DNA of 64,000 nucleotides, from assembly GCF_018687755.1 (NCBI RefSeq), contig NZ_CP061305.1:929099-993098 (forward strand), in the 5' to 3' direction. The stretch is from Polynucleobacter sp. JS-Mosq-20-D10 (GTDB taxonomy: Bacteria > Pseudomonadota > Gammaproteobacteria > Burkholderiales > Burkholderiaceae). The position numbers and the translations under genes were made by a program. The first letter of the stretch is position 1; each line of letters opens with the position of its first letter. Positions 1 through 7,344 of the stretch are shown here, piece by piece. The notes beneath the pieces were generated by a model. That model saw only the letters and a program-made list of their open reading frames with translations. It did no database searches and had not been told where the DNA came from.

Positions 1-1
1 A

Positions 2-124
2 GAAAGTAATTCGGTGGCCGTTCGTGCCCGTGGCGGAGTGGATTTAGGGGTGATGCCTCTTGATGCCTTCGTTGCCCGACTCCAGCAGGATATTTCTCAG
101 AAAGTCGGACCCGAGCTTAGCTAG
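2..124 (+). CDS. thrS: Threonyl-tRNA synthetase, C-terminal end (partial)
   Basis: This open frame enters from the window edge and codes for 40 residues before TAG. The tail reads VAVRARGGVDLGVMPL, which resembles the end of the anticodon-binding domain of threonyl-tRNA synthetase, where a VRxR...DLG pattern precedes the last helix. The enzyme charges tRNA-Thr in the cytoplasm. Its position 42 bases ahead of infC matches the conserved thrS-infC-rpmI-rplT order. The call rests mostly on that gene order, because the visible piece is short. Confidence 0.85.
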   Translation, partial: ESNSVAVRARGGVDLGVMPLDAFVARLQQDISQKVGPELS

Positions 125-166
125 GGGTGGAATGGTTTTTATTGTTTTTTTAAAGGAATTAAGAAG

Positions 167-691
167 ATCGCTACTGATAAATCGCAGCGCATAAATCGGG
201 AGATTACTGCTCCTGAAGTGCGTCTGATTGGACTGGATGGAGAACCCATCGGTGTAGTTAAGTTGAGTGAAGCCCTGGCTTTAGCAGAAGAGAAAGAGAC
301 CGATTTGGTTGAAATTGCTCCGACGGCTGTGCCACCTGTAGTCCGGATCATGGACTTCGGCAAATTCAAGTACCAAGAAGCCAAACGTTTGCATGAAGCT
401 AAGCTCAAGCAAAAAGTGATTCAGGTGAAGGAAGTTAAATTCCGTCCCGGCACAGACGATGGTGACTATGGTGTGAAGCTACGCAATCTAATCCGCTTTT
501 TGGAAGATGGCGATAAGACAAAGATTACGCTACGGTTTCGGGGTCGTGAAATGGCTCACCAAGAAATCGGAGTCAGAATGTTGGAACGTTTGAAGTCAGA
601 CCTGATTGAACATGGTCAGGTAGAGCAGTTTCCAAAGATGGAAGGTCGCCAGATGGTGATGGTATTGGCCCCCATTCGTAAGGCTAAGTAA
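167..691 (+). CDS. infC: Translation initiation factor IF-3, probable ATC start
   Basis: IF-3 binds the 30S subunit, keeps it apart from 50S and checks the start codon. The frame is open well upstream of its first GTG at 218. The upstream codons read IATDKSQRINREITAPEVRL, the usual IF-3 N-terminus, so the GTG start would cut off conserved sequence. The in-frame ATC at 167 lies nine bases after AAAGGA (152-157), which gives 174 residues, the normal family length. An ATT at 158 is also in frame but sits too close to that ribosome site. The N-domain is followed by a basic lysine-rich linker and the C-domain with FRGREMAH. Rare non-AUG starts are known in infC and let IF-3 repress its own translation; the same control is inferred here. 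rpmI and rplT follow. Confidence 0.93.
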   Translation: MATDKSQRINREITAPEVRLIGLDGEPIGVVKLSEALALAEEKETDLVEIAPTAVPPVVRIMDFGKFKYQEAKRLHEAKLKQKVIQVKEVKFRPGTDDGDYGVKLRNLIRFLEDGDKTKITLRFRGREMAHQEIGVRMLERLKSDLIEHGQVEQFPKMEGRQMVMVLAPIRKAK

Positions 692-692
692 T

Positions 693-796
693 AAACCAAA
701 TCGCAAGATGGGGTTTGTTGTTTAAGTAGGGAGGGGTCGCAAGACCCTGGTAGTAAGAAGTGCTTCTAGGTACAGGAAGCGTAACCGTCGGTTACC
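693..796 (+). promoter_or_regulatory. Structured infC-rpmI leader with GCAA-loop hairpins
   Basis: This 139-base gap holds several inverted repeats. GGGTC/GACCC (734-738 and 743-747) closes a GCAA tetraloop. ATC/GAT (700-702 and 707-709) closes a second GCAA loop and lies inside AAACC/GGTTT (693-697 and 712-716). GTAACC/GGTTAC (781-786 and 790-795) has a three-base loop. In other bacteria L20 represses rpmI-rplT by binding the leader RNA. A similar role is inferred here from position and structure only; the hairpins were found by eye and not folded. Confidence 0.5.
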
Positions 797-830
797 ACCT
801 AAGTTGCACATGCAGAAGAAGGGGTGCTTT

Positions 831-1028
831 ATGCCCAAGATGAAGAGCAAGAGTAGCGCCAAAAAGCGCTTCACGGTTCGCGCAGGCGGAACGATCAAAC
901 GAGGCCAGGCTTTCAAACGCCACATCCTCACTAAGAAGACCACAAAGAATAAGCGTCACCTGCGTGGTACTACCGAAGTTGCGAAGGCAGACGTTAAGTC
1001 AATTCGCTCTATGCTTCCATACGCTTAA
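831..1028 (+). CDS. rpmI: 50S ribosomal protein bL35
   Basis: This 65-residue, strongly basic protein of the large ribosomal subunit starts MPKMKSKSSAKKRF and contains the KRHILTKKTTKNKRHLRG block typical of bL35. The length equals the family norm. An in-frame ATG at 804 would add nine residues not seen in bL35, and the purine-rich AAGGGGTG just upstream of 831 supports the later start. It lies 25 bases ahead of rplT and is probably translated from the same message, under control of the structured leader upstream. Confidence 0.97.
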   Translation: MPKMKSKSSAKKRFTVRAGGTIKRGQAFKRHILTKKTTKNKRHLRGTTEVAKADVKSIRSMLPYA

Positions 1029-1053
1029 CCTCAGACTAGATTAGGAGAATTAA

Positions 1054-1419
1054 ATGCCAAGAGTCAAACGTGGGGTTACAGCAAGAGCCCGTCATAAGAA
1101 AATCACCGATGCTGCAACAGGCTATCGTGGACGTCGTAAAAATGTATTCCGTATTGCTAAGCAAGCAGTTATGCGTGCTGGCCAATATGCATACCGCGAC
1201 CGTCGCAATAAGAAACGTGTATTCCGCGCATTGTGGATTGCTCGTATCAATGCGGCAGTTCGCCAGCATGACATGACCTATAGCGTATTCATGAATGGTA
1301 TGAAGAAAGCTGCGATCGAACTCGACCGCAAAGTACTTTCTGATATGGCCATTGCTGACAAGGCAGCTTTCGCTGCTTTGGTTACTCGGATCAAATCCGT
1401 AGTAAGCGCTGCAGCTTAA
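1054..1419 (+). CDS. rplT: 50S ribosomal protein bL20
   Basis: bL20 binds 23S rRNA early in large-subunit assembly. The 121-residue product starts MPRVKRGVTARARHKK and has the long basic N-terminal helix region (RRKNVFRIAKQAVMRAG), followed by the globular part with LWIARINAAVRQH and SVFMNGMKKA. A good ribosome site, TTAGGAGAA, precedes the ATG. In several bacteria bL20 also represses its own operon by binding the leader RNA. Its stop codon is part of an inverted repeat that extends to just before pheS. Confidence 0.97.
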   Translation: MPRVKRGVTARARHKKITDAATGYRGRRKNVFRIAKQAVMRAGQYAYRDRRNKKRVFRALWIARINAAVRQHDMTYSVFMNGMKKAAIELDRKVLSDMAIADKAAFAALVTRIKSVVSAAA

Positions 1420-1449
1420 TTCTTAGTACATTTAAAAAAACTAAGCTGC
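1411..1449 (+). promoter_or_regulatory. Alternative stems between rplT stop and pheS start
   Basis: GCAGCTTA (1411-1418), which contains the rplT stop, is an exact reverse complement of TAAGCTGC (1442-1449), which ends one base before the pheS ATG. A second stem, CTTAGT (1422-1427) with ACTAAG (1440-1445), uses part of the same 3' arm, so the two cannot form together. There is no clear ribosome site before pheS. Control of pheS translation or of readthrough from rplT is an inference. Confidence 0.4.
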
Positions 1450-1450
1450 A

Positions 1451-2497
1451 ATGGTTTCTCTCGACCACATTGTCGAGGATGCTAAACGTGATTTCCTCGG
1501 AGCTGCCGATTCGGCAGCTCTAGAGGACGCGAAAGCCAAGTATCTCGGTAAGTCAGGTGTTCTCACTGAGCGTTTAAAAGCGCTTGGTGGAATGTCGCCT
1601 GATGAACGCAAGAGTGCTGGCGCCCAAATTAATCAAGTCAAAACCCAAGTAGAAGCAGCATTACAAGTGCGTCGCCAAGCATTGGCTGATGCGGTATTGC
1701 TGCAACGTCTTGCGGCGGAATCGATTGATGTTTCTTTGCCTGGCCGTGGCCAATCAGTAGGTAGCCTGCATCCTGTGATGCGCACCTGGGAACGTGTTGA
1801 AGAGATCTTTCGCTCAATTGGTTTTGAAGTAGCTGATGGCCCTGAAATTGAAACTGATTGGTTTAATTTCACCGCCTTAAATAGTCCCGAGAATCATCCT
1901 GCGCGTTCAATGCAGGATACTTTTTATATTGATGGCAAAGATTCTAATGGAAAGCCTTTGCTATTGCGTACGCACACCAGTCCGATTCAGGTTCGTTATG
2001 CGAGTGAGCATGTCAAGAAATATGCTCACGCTGATGTGATGCCCCCTATCAAAGTGATTGCGCCTGGCAGAACCTATCGCGTAGATAGTGATGCAACCCA
2101 TTCACCGATGTTTCATCAAGTTGAAGGCTTATGGATTGCACAGAGCGTTTCCTTTGCCGATTTAAAAGGTGTGTACACCGATTTCTTAAGAACTTTTTTC
2201 GAGACTAATGAGCTGCAAGTTCGTTTCCGTCCATCGTATTTCCCATTCACTGAGCCTTCAGCTGAAATTGATATGGCCTTCGGTAGCGGCAAGCTAGCTG
2301 GCCGTTGGTTAGAGATTTCTGGTGCAGGGCAGGTACACCCCAATGTATTGCGCAATATGGGTATTGATCCAGAGCGCTATACCGGTTTTGCTTTTGGCTC
2401 TGGCTTAGAGCGCTTGACGATGTTGCGTTACGGCGTTGATGATTTACGTCTTTTCTTTGAGAACGATCTCCGTTTCTTGGCGCAATTTCCAGCTTAA
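1451..2497 (+). CDS. pheS: Phenylalanyl-tRNA synthetase, alpha subunit
   Basis: The alpha subunit carries the catalytic site of the (alpha-beta)2 enzyme that charges tRNA-Phe. The 348-residue product has an N-terminal coiled-coil region for tRNA contact, then the class II catalytic core. That core includes HPVMRTWERVEEIF, the motif 2 region FHQVEGLWI near residue 220, and motif 3 GFAFGSGLERLTML near residue 312. Length is normal. The ATG at 1451 follows rplT by 31 bases with no obvious ribosome site. pheT follows 31 bases downstream, so the two subunits are made from one transcript. Confidence 0.97.
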   Translation: MVSLDHIVEDAKRDFLGAADSAALEDAKAKYLGKSGVLTERLKALGGMSPDERKSAGAQINQVKTQVEAALQVRRQALADAVLLQRLAAESIDVSLPGRGQSVGSLHPVMRTWERVEEIFRSIGFEVADGPEIETDWFNFTALNSPENHPARSMQDTFYIDGKDSNGKPLLLRTHTSPIQVRYASEHVKKYAHADVMPPIKVIAPGRTYRVDSDATHSPMFHQVEGLWIAQSVSFADLKGVYTDFLRTFFETNELQVRFRPSYFPFTEPSAEIDMAFGSGKLAGRWLEISGAGQVHPNVLRNMGIDPERYTGFAFGSGLERLTMLRYGVDDLRLFFENDLRFLAQFPA

Positions 2498-2528
2498 TTC
2501 GCCAACCTTCTAATAGTAGATAGCGCAT

Positions 2529-4988
2529 ATGCAATTTTCTGAATCTTGGTTACGCCAATACGTAAACCCTTCGCTCGATAGCAATGCCTTAGGTCACGCA
2601 ATGACTATGGCTGGACTTGAGGTGGAAGAGCAACATTCAGTAGCCCCTGCATTCACAAAAATTGTGGTTGCTCAAATCCTTTCGGCAGAGCAGCATCCTG
2701 ATGCAGATCGCTTACGTGTTTGCAAGGTTGATGCAGGTACTGGTCAAGAGTTACAAATCGTCTGTGGCGCTCCAAATGCACGTGCTGGGATTAAGATCCC
2801 TTGCGCATTAGTTGGTGCAGAATTGCCGCCAGCTGAAGCGGGTGGTAAGCCCTTCCTAATCAAAGTAGGCAAGCTACGCGGTGTAGAAAGCCAAGGCATG
2901 TTGTGCTCGGGTCGAGAGCTTGGTCTTGGCGATGATCATGAGGGCATTCTGGAGTTGCCTGCAGATGCACCAGTTGGTGAGGATATCCGCAAGTACTTAA
3001 GTCTGGATGACCAGATCTTTGTCATTAAGTTAACACCCAATAAGGCTGATTGTTTATCTCTGATAGGTATGGCACGTGAAGTGTCGGCTATCACTGGCGC
3101 TGCATTGTGCGCTCCTAAATGGACGCCAGTAACTGTCACTATTGCCGATAAGCTCAAAGTGACCGTTGAAAACTCAGATCTTTGCGGACGCTTTGCAGGA
3201 CGCGTGATTCGTGGCGTTAATCCAAAGGCACAAACACCAGATTGGATGATTCAACGTCTTCGTAATGCTGGTCAAAGAAGTATTTCTCCGTTAGTAGATC
3301 TTTCTAATTATGTGATGTTAGAAATGGGCCAGCCGACCCACGTGTTTGATATTGATAAATTGACTGGTGACTTATCTGTACGCTGGGCGAAGTCAGGCGA
3401 AAGTCTTGAGCTATTGAACGGTCAGACGGTGACTTTGCAAGGCCCAGATTCTGCAGGCAAGATCCAGGATGCTGGTGTGGTTGCCGACCAAAGTGGTCCT
3501 GTAGCATTAGCTGGGATCATGGGTGGCGATCATTGCGCCGTGACCGTTGACACTAAAAATATTTATGTTGAAGCCGCTTATTGGCAGCCTTCGGCAATTC
3601 AGGGTCGTGCGCGTCGTTTTAATTTCAGTACGGATGCAGCGCATCGCTTTGAGCGTGGTGTTGATCCGCAAAATACAGCTAACTGCTTAGAGTATTTAAC
3701 GGCTTTGATTGTTGAAGTATGTGGTGGTCAAGTTGGCCCAATTGATGATCAAGTATTAGCTATTCCTGAGCGCAAACCAGTCGGCATGCGTTTAGCTCGC
3801 GCTATGAAAGTCATCGGCATTCCGCTCACTGCTGAAATTGTTTCTGATGTGTTCAAACGTCTTGGTTTTGAGTTTAAGCAAGAAGCAGGTGATATATTTG
3901 TTGTAACACCGCCAAGTTATCGCTTTGATATCGAAATTGAAGAAGATTTAATTGAAGAAGTCGCGCGCATGTACGGCTTTGAGAATATTCCCGATGTGCC
4001 GCCAATTTCCCCTTTAAAAATGAGTGCTAGGGCCGAGGCAAAGCGCGGAGTGCATTTATTGCGCCAGCGTTTAGCTCTACAAGGCTATCAAGAGGCGGTG
4101 AACTTTGGATTTACTGATCTTGAGAGTGAACAACGTTTGGCTGCGGCCACTGAAAAAGATCTTATTGCTGTTCTCAACCCGATTGCTAATCAATATGGTG
4201 TCATGCGTAGCAATCTGTGGGGTGGTTTATTGGCTAACCTGAAGTCAAACCTGAATCGTGGTGCTGGACGTGTCCGTTTATTTGAAACAGGTCGTGTATT
4301 TAAGCGTGATGCTAGCGTACAAGAAGAGGCCGGCAAAGTTGTAGGATTTCATCAGCCGCAGCAGCTTGGGGGCTTGGCTTATGGCTCATTTGTAGCAGAG
4401 CAGTGGGCAAGCGCTGATCTTGCAGTCGATTTCTTTGATGTAAAGGGCGATTTGGAGCGTGTGCTCGACCCCTTGCATTTCACAACTGAGGCGGCGGTGC
4501 ATCCGGCACTGCACCCTGGGCGTTCTGCACAGATTCAATTACTAACCCCAGCTGGCAAGCAAAATATTGGCTGGATTGGTGAACTACATCCTGGCTTACA
4601 GCAAGCCTACGAGTTGCCACAGGCCCCAGTTCTGTTCGAAATGGATTTAGAGGCTGTTCGTAATTTAGGTATTCCGCAGCCGGAAGAGTTGAGTAAATTC
4701 CCTGCTGTACAGCGAGATCTAGCAGTAGTTGTAAAGCAATCCGTTTCTTCACAGACTTTGCTCGATGCAATGAATGCGAAGAAGCAGAACTTTGTTAAGG
4801 CAATTAAGTTGTTTGATGAGTTCAAGCCAAAAGCTGGTTCTAGCAGTATGGCTGATGATGAGAAGAGCTTGGCCTACCGTGTAACTTTGCTTAATCCACA
4901 GGAAACCCTGCAGGATGCGCAAATTGAAGAGGTTATGACTGCTTTATTAGCAACACTTGAGAAAAATTGCGCAGCCCGTCTGCGCTAG
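2529..4988 (+). CDS. pheT: Phenylalanyl-tRNA synthetase, beta subunit
   Basis: This 819-residue subunit pairs with PheS and holds the tRNA-binding and editing modules. The order fits the bacterial PheT: an EMAP-like tRNA-binding domain near residues 40-150 (VAQILSAEQHPDADRLRVC), the B3/B4 editing region, a B5 domain around MRLARAMKVIGIPLTAEIV, the catalytic-like core with RFDIEIEEDLIEEVARMYG, and a C-terminal ferredoxin-fold anticodon domain with FPAVQRDLAVVV. Length is slightly above the E. coli protein. It is followed by ihfA, the common arrangement in proteobacteria. Confidence 0.97.
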   Translation: MQFSESWLRQYVNPSLDSNALGHAMTMAGLEVEEQHSVAPAFTKIVVAQILSAEQHPDADRLRVCKVDAGTGQELQIVCGAPNARAGIKIPCALVGAELPPAEAGGKPFLIKVGKLRGVESQGMLCSGRELGLGDDHEGILELPADAPVGEDIRKYLSLDDQIFVIKLTPNKADCLSLIGMAREVSAITGAALCAPKWTPVTVTIADKLKVTVENSDLCGRFAGRVIRGVNPKAQTPDWMIQRLRNAGQRSISPLVDLSNYVMLEMGQPTHVFDIDKLTGDLSVRWAKSGESLELLNGQTVTLQGPDSAGKIQDAGVVADQSGPVALAGIMGGDHCAVTVDTKNIYVEAAYWQPSAIQGRARRFNFSTDAAHRFERGVDPQNTANCLEYLTALIVEVCGGQVGPIDDQVLAIPERKPVGMRLARAMKVIGIPLTAEIVSDVFKRLGFEFKQEAGDIFVVTPPSYRFDIEIEEDLIEEVARMYGFENIPDVPPISPLKMSARAEAKRGVHLLRQRLALQGYQEAVNFGFTDLESEQRLAAATEKDLIAVLNPIANQYGVMRSNLWGGLLANLKSNLNRGAGRVRLFETGRVFKRDASVQEEAGKVVGFHQPQQLGGLAYGSFVAEQWASADLAVDFFDVKGDLERVLDPLHFTTEAAVHPALHPGRSAQIQLLTPAGKQNIGWIGELHPGLQQAYELPQAPVLFEMDLEAVRNLGIPQPEELSKFPAVQRDLAVVVKQSVSSQTLLDAMNAKKQNFVKAIKLFDEFKPKAGSSSMADDEKSLAYRVTLLNPQETLQDAQIEEVMTALLATLEKNCAARLR

Positions 4989-5030
4989 GTTTAATATTAG
5001 CAATAGATCTAGTAAGAAGAGACTTCCGCC

Positions 5031-5354
5031 ATGAATGATTTAGTTAGCAACGACACCGTTACCAAGAATGAGCTCTCGGAAGCTCTCTTTGATCAAGTTG
5101 GCTTAAATAAGCGCGAAGCTAAGGATATGATTGATGCCTTCTTTGACCGTATTGGAAAATCGTTGGAGACTGGTGTTGAGGTGAAGATTTCAGGATTTGG
5201 TAATTTCCAGTTACGTAATAAATCTGCCCGCCCAGGTCGCAATCCAAAAACTGGGCAAATGATTCCAATTGCTGCTCGTCGCGTCGTGACATTTCATGCA
5301 AGTCAAAAGCTCAAGGACGTAGTTGAGTCTCATGCTCGAGAAAACAGCATTTGA
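5031..5354 (+). CDS. ihfA: Integration host factor, alpha subunit
   Basis: IHF is a DNA-bending heterodimer used in transcription, replication and site-specific recombination. The 107-residue product has the HU/IHF fold: TKNELSEALFDQVGLNKREAKDMIDAF at the N-terminus, then VKISGFGNFQLRNKSARPGRNPKTG, where the proline in RNPKTG is the residue that wedges into the DNA minor groove. Position directly after pheT identifies the alpha rather than the beta subunit. Its 3' end overlaps the next gene by 23 bases. IHF often assists tyrosine integrases, which is relevant to the tRNA-Pro element just downstream. Confidence 0.95.
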   Translation: MNDLVSNDTVTKNELSEALFDQVGLNKREAKDMIDAFFDRIGKSLETGVEVKISGFGNFQLRNKSARPGRNPKTGQMIPIAARRVVTFHASQKLKDVVESHARENSI

Positions 5355-5682
5355 TGCTGGGTCGGTGCTGCTGAGTTCGCAGCTCCCCCCAATTCCATCT
5401 AAGCGTTATTTCACTATTGGTGAGGTATCCGATCTTTGTGGTGTTCGTTCTCATGTATTGCGCTACTGGGAGCAGGAATTCACCCAATTAAGTCCGCAAA
5501 AGCGTCGCGGTAATCGTCGCTACTATCAACACCATGAAGTTGTCTTAATTCGCAAGATTAGGGCGCTTTTATATGAAGAGGGCTTCACGATCAGTGGCGC
5601 CCGAAATCGTCTTGATGAGGCTCGTGGCGAGCTTCGCTTGCGCGATGAGTTGCAGGCTGTCCTGCAAATTCTCTCTAAATAG
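5332..5682 (+). CDS. MerR-family DNA-binding protein
   Basis: This 116-residue protein contains a MerR-type winged helix: YFTIGEVSDLCGVRSHVLRYWEQEF, then a basic stretch KRRGNRRYY and a helical C-terminal part. It lacks an effector-binding domain or metal-binding cysteines, so it is a minimal MerR protein. Such a gene follows ihfA in many proteobacteria, and its target is not established. The ATG at 5332 is preferred over an in-frame TTG at 5323. It overlaps ihfA in another frame and ends 25 bases before tRNA-Pro. Confidence 0.85.
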   Translation: MLEKTAFDAGSVLLSSQLPPIPSKRYFTIGEVSDLCGVRSHVLRYWEQEFTQLSPQKRRGNRRYYQHHEVVLIRKIRALLYEEGFTISGARNRLDEARGELRLRDELQAVLQILSK

Positions 5683-5707
5683 TTACTGATACAATTTTGT
5701 TTCTCGT

Positions 5708-5784
<77 letters not shown>

Positions 5785-5828
5785 CTTTCCTCAATGTAAT
5801 CAATCACTTGTACGGCATATGGAAGGTC

Positions 5829-5852
5829 ATGTGGCTTTTATGTGGCTTTTTT
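5829..5852 (+). repeat. Phased TGTGGCT repeats, left end of element
   Basis: Two copies of TGTGGCTTTT start at 5830 and 5841, 11 bases apart, about one helical turn. They lie 46 bases inside the left attachment repeat. The same heptamer recurs four times near the right end of the element. The pattern suggests integrase arm-type binding sites, but no protein that would bind them is encoded within the element. Confidence 0.65.
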
Positions 5853-5890
5853 AGTAATAAAATTTATATTTACATACTATTTAGGCACTT

Positions 5891-6169
5891 ATGAGCGAAC
5901 AAACTAAAGGCTTTCTTGCTACTAATTGGTTCAAACTCTTTATAGTATTTTTTTCTGTAGTCCTTTTGCTTATCTACTTCCATCGGGAAAGCAAGCTCGA
6001 TGATTGCGTAGAGCAAGCAAGATTAGCTTATGACTATGACTGGAATTTCCAATGCAAAGAAGCTAAGAAAGAGGCAAATTGTTCTTTAGCAAGATTTAAC
6101 GCAGACCATATTGAGGCTGCCAGAGCCAAGAGAGCTGCTGAGTGTGTGCAGCGCTATAGCTTTAAGTGA
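5891..6169 (+). CDS. Small single-pass membrane protein with four cysteines
   Basis: This 92-residue product has one hydrophobic segment near residues 13-31 (WFKLFIVFFSVVLLLIY), then a soluble tail rich in charged residues. The tail has four cysteines in the pattern DDC, FQC, ANC, AEC with nearby aromatic residues, ending CVQRYSFK. A basic residue pair after the membrane segment makes topology ambiguous; an exported tail with two disulfides is one reading. I do not assign a function. It is cargo of the tRNA-Pro element and its TGA overlaps the next ATG by one base, so the two are probably co-translated. Confidence 0.72.
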   Translation: MSEQTKGFLATNWFKLFIVFFSVVLLLIYFHRESKLDDCVEQARLAYDYDWNFQCKEAKKEANCSLARFNADHIEAARAKRAAECVQRYSFK

Positions 6170-6531
6170 TGGCTGGAGAACCAAAGGCAGGATATATCTA
6201 TGTCCTGACCCATCCCTCAGATGATGAGCTATATAAGATAGGTGTAACCATTCGTGATCCCCTAAAGCGTCTTGCTCAACACAATACAAACTACAAGCAG
6301 CTAACGGGAAGAATAGTAAAAGAGACTGGACAAAAGTGGGTTCTTAAGGAATTCCACCCAGTTGAGAATATTTACGCAACGGAGAGCCTATTTTGGGCGC
6401 ATACCCCATTCGCAGACATACCTTTCCTCAATAAGGAAGAGGTCTGGAATATGAAGTGGGAAGAAGTTGAATACGCATTAAAGTCTGCGTTATCTGGAAA
6501 GTTTCGAGGGTGGGAAAAAGTTGGTAAATGA
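6169..6531 (+). CDS. GIY-YIG / T5orf172-like protein
   Basis: This 120-residue protein begins AGEPKAGYIYVLTHPSDDELYKIGVT, followed by DPLKRLAQHNT. It matches the GYIYV...YKIGVT opening of the T5orf172 (MUG113-like) branch of the GIY-YIG nuclease superfamily. Members of that branch occur in phages and mobile elements, and their activity is mostly uncharacterised. The expected downstream glutamate could be that of ATESLFWAHTPF. Nuclease activity is not certain from sequence. A GTG at 6166 is in frame, but the ATG at 6169 overlapping the previous stop (TGATG) is preferred. It is the second cargo gene of the element. Confidence 0.75.
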   Translation: MAGEPKAGYIYVLTHPSDDELYKIGVTIRDPLKRLAQHNTNYKQLTGRIVKETGQKWVLKEFHPVENIYATESLFWAHTPFADIPFLNKEEVWNMKWEEVEYALKSALSGKFRGWEKVGK

Positions 6532-6554
6532 GCCATAAAAATCTACTCACTTCC

Positions 6555-6600
6555 ATGTGGCTTTCTTGTGGCTATTCGTGTGGCTTTTATGTGGCTTTCT
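6555..6600 (+). repeat. Phased TGTGGCT repeats, right end of element
   Basis: Four copies of TGTGGCT start at 6556, 6567, 6579 and 6590, with spacings of 11, 12 and 11 bases. Three are followed by TTTC or TTTT. They match the two copies at the left end in sequence and orientation and end about 98 bases before the right attachment repeat. Helical phasing at both ends of a tRNA-flanked insertion supports an integrase arm-site role. Confidence 0.65.
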
Positions 6601-6693
6601 AGAGATTATCTAAAACACACCATGACGAATAAAGTCACGCTGTGTAAGGCTGTCAGGGTTATCATAGTTCGTCATAGTTCATCAAATTTCCCA

Positions 6694-6716
6694 TTCAAAT
6701 CCTCTCGCCCCGACCA
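6694..6716 (+). repeat. Right attachment-type repeat
   Basis: This exact 23-bp copy of the tRNA-Pro 3' end is not part of any tRNA cloverleaf. It starts TTCAAATCC and ends CGACCA. It marks the distal end of the integrated element and lies 22 bases before the thioesterase start. Just upstream is a short direct repeat, TCATAGTTC, at 6662-6670 and 6672-6680. Confidence 0.88.
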
Positions 6717-6738
6717 TTCAATTTCGCATCTACTTCCT

Positions 6739-7140
6739 ATGACAACAAACTCAAACAGCACTACGTATTTTGGATTGACAATCCCTTTTTTAGCCCACTT
6801 GGGTGTTGTCCCTGAGTATGCCGAAGGGGGTAAATCACGTATTAGCTTAGTCATCAAACCAGAGTTTGAGAATAGCTTTCAGATTGCCCACGGTGGTGTT
6901 GTGATGACCCTTTTGGACTTTGCGATGGGGGCGGCAGCTCGTAGTACCGTGAACCAACAACTTGGCGCCATGACAATTGATATGAATGTCAGTTTCTTGC
7001 GCCCAAGTATTGGCAAGATTGTGGTGGAGGGTAGCGTTCTCAAGTTTGGTAAAACGATTCATTACTGCGAGGCCGTAGTGTTAAATGAGGCTGGTGAAAT
7101 TACTGCTAAATCTAGCGGGACATTTATGCTAAGAAGGTAA
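6739..7140 (+). CDS. PaaI-type hotdog thioesterase
   Basis: This 133-residue hotdog-fold protein probably hydrolyses small acyl-CoA esters. The core motif FQIAHGGVVMTLLDFAMGAAA contains the HGG turn and the downstream acidic residue used in PaaI/YbgC-type catalysis, and GAMTIDMNVSFLRPS is the usual second strand region. The frame stays open upstream to 6568, but that part runs through the repeats and attachment site of the neighbouring element, so the ATG at 6739 is the likely start. Before integration its upstream region would have been the tRNA-Pro gene. Substrate unknown. Confidence 0.88.
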   Translation: MTTNSNSTTYFGLTIPFLAHLGVVPEYAEGGKSRISLVIKPEFENSFQIAHGGVVMTLLDFAMGAAARSTVNQQLGAMTIDMNVSFLRPSIGKIVVEGSVLKFGKTIHYCEAVVLNEAGEITAKSSGTFMLRR

Positions 7141-7344
7141 TATTTATCTGCTTATTATAAATATAGTATTTATAATGATTATGTTGGTTATCTTATTAAT
7201 TACTGCAATATAGGCTTATTTCTATAGGGTTATAAGCAGTATTTGAATATATATCATGATTTCTTCAATATATGGATATAATAATAAATCAGGAATAGCT
7301 AATCCTTTGTTATTCCATAAATTGATTATCTGGATAAACTAAAA
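7141..7344 (+). promoter_or_regulatory. Strongly AT-rich upstream region of the H-NS-like gene
   Basis: This 204-base gap is conspicuously AT-rich compared with its neighbours, with runs such as TTATAAATATAG and ATATGGATATAATAATAAAT. Such DNA is intrinsically bent and favoured by H-NS-type proteins, which often repress their own genes. Several A/T-rich hexamers could act as -10 elements, so no single promoter is called. Confidence 0.45.

Noticed and set aside
5829..6600. TGTGGCT repeats as a CRISPR array
   Set aside because: The repeat is only seven to ten bases with four-base spacing and there are no spacers or cas genes.
6568..6738. Upstream extension of the thioesterase frame
   Set aside because: It runs through the phased repeats and attachment copy of the element and lacks hotdog-fold similarity.
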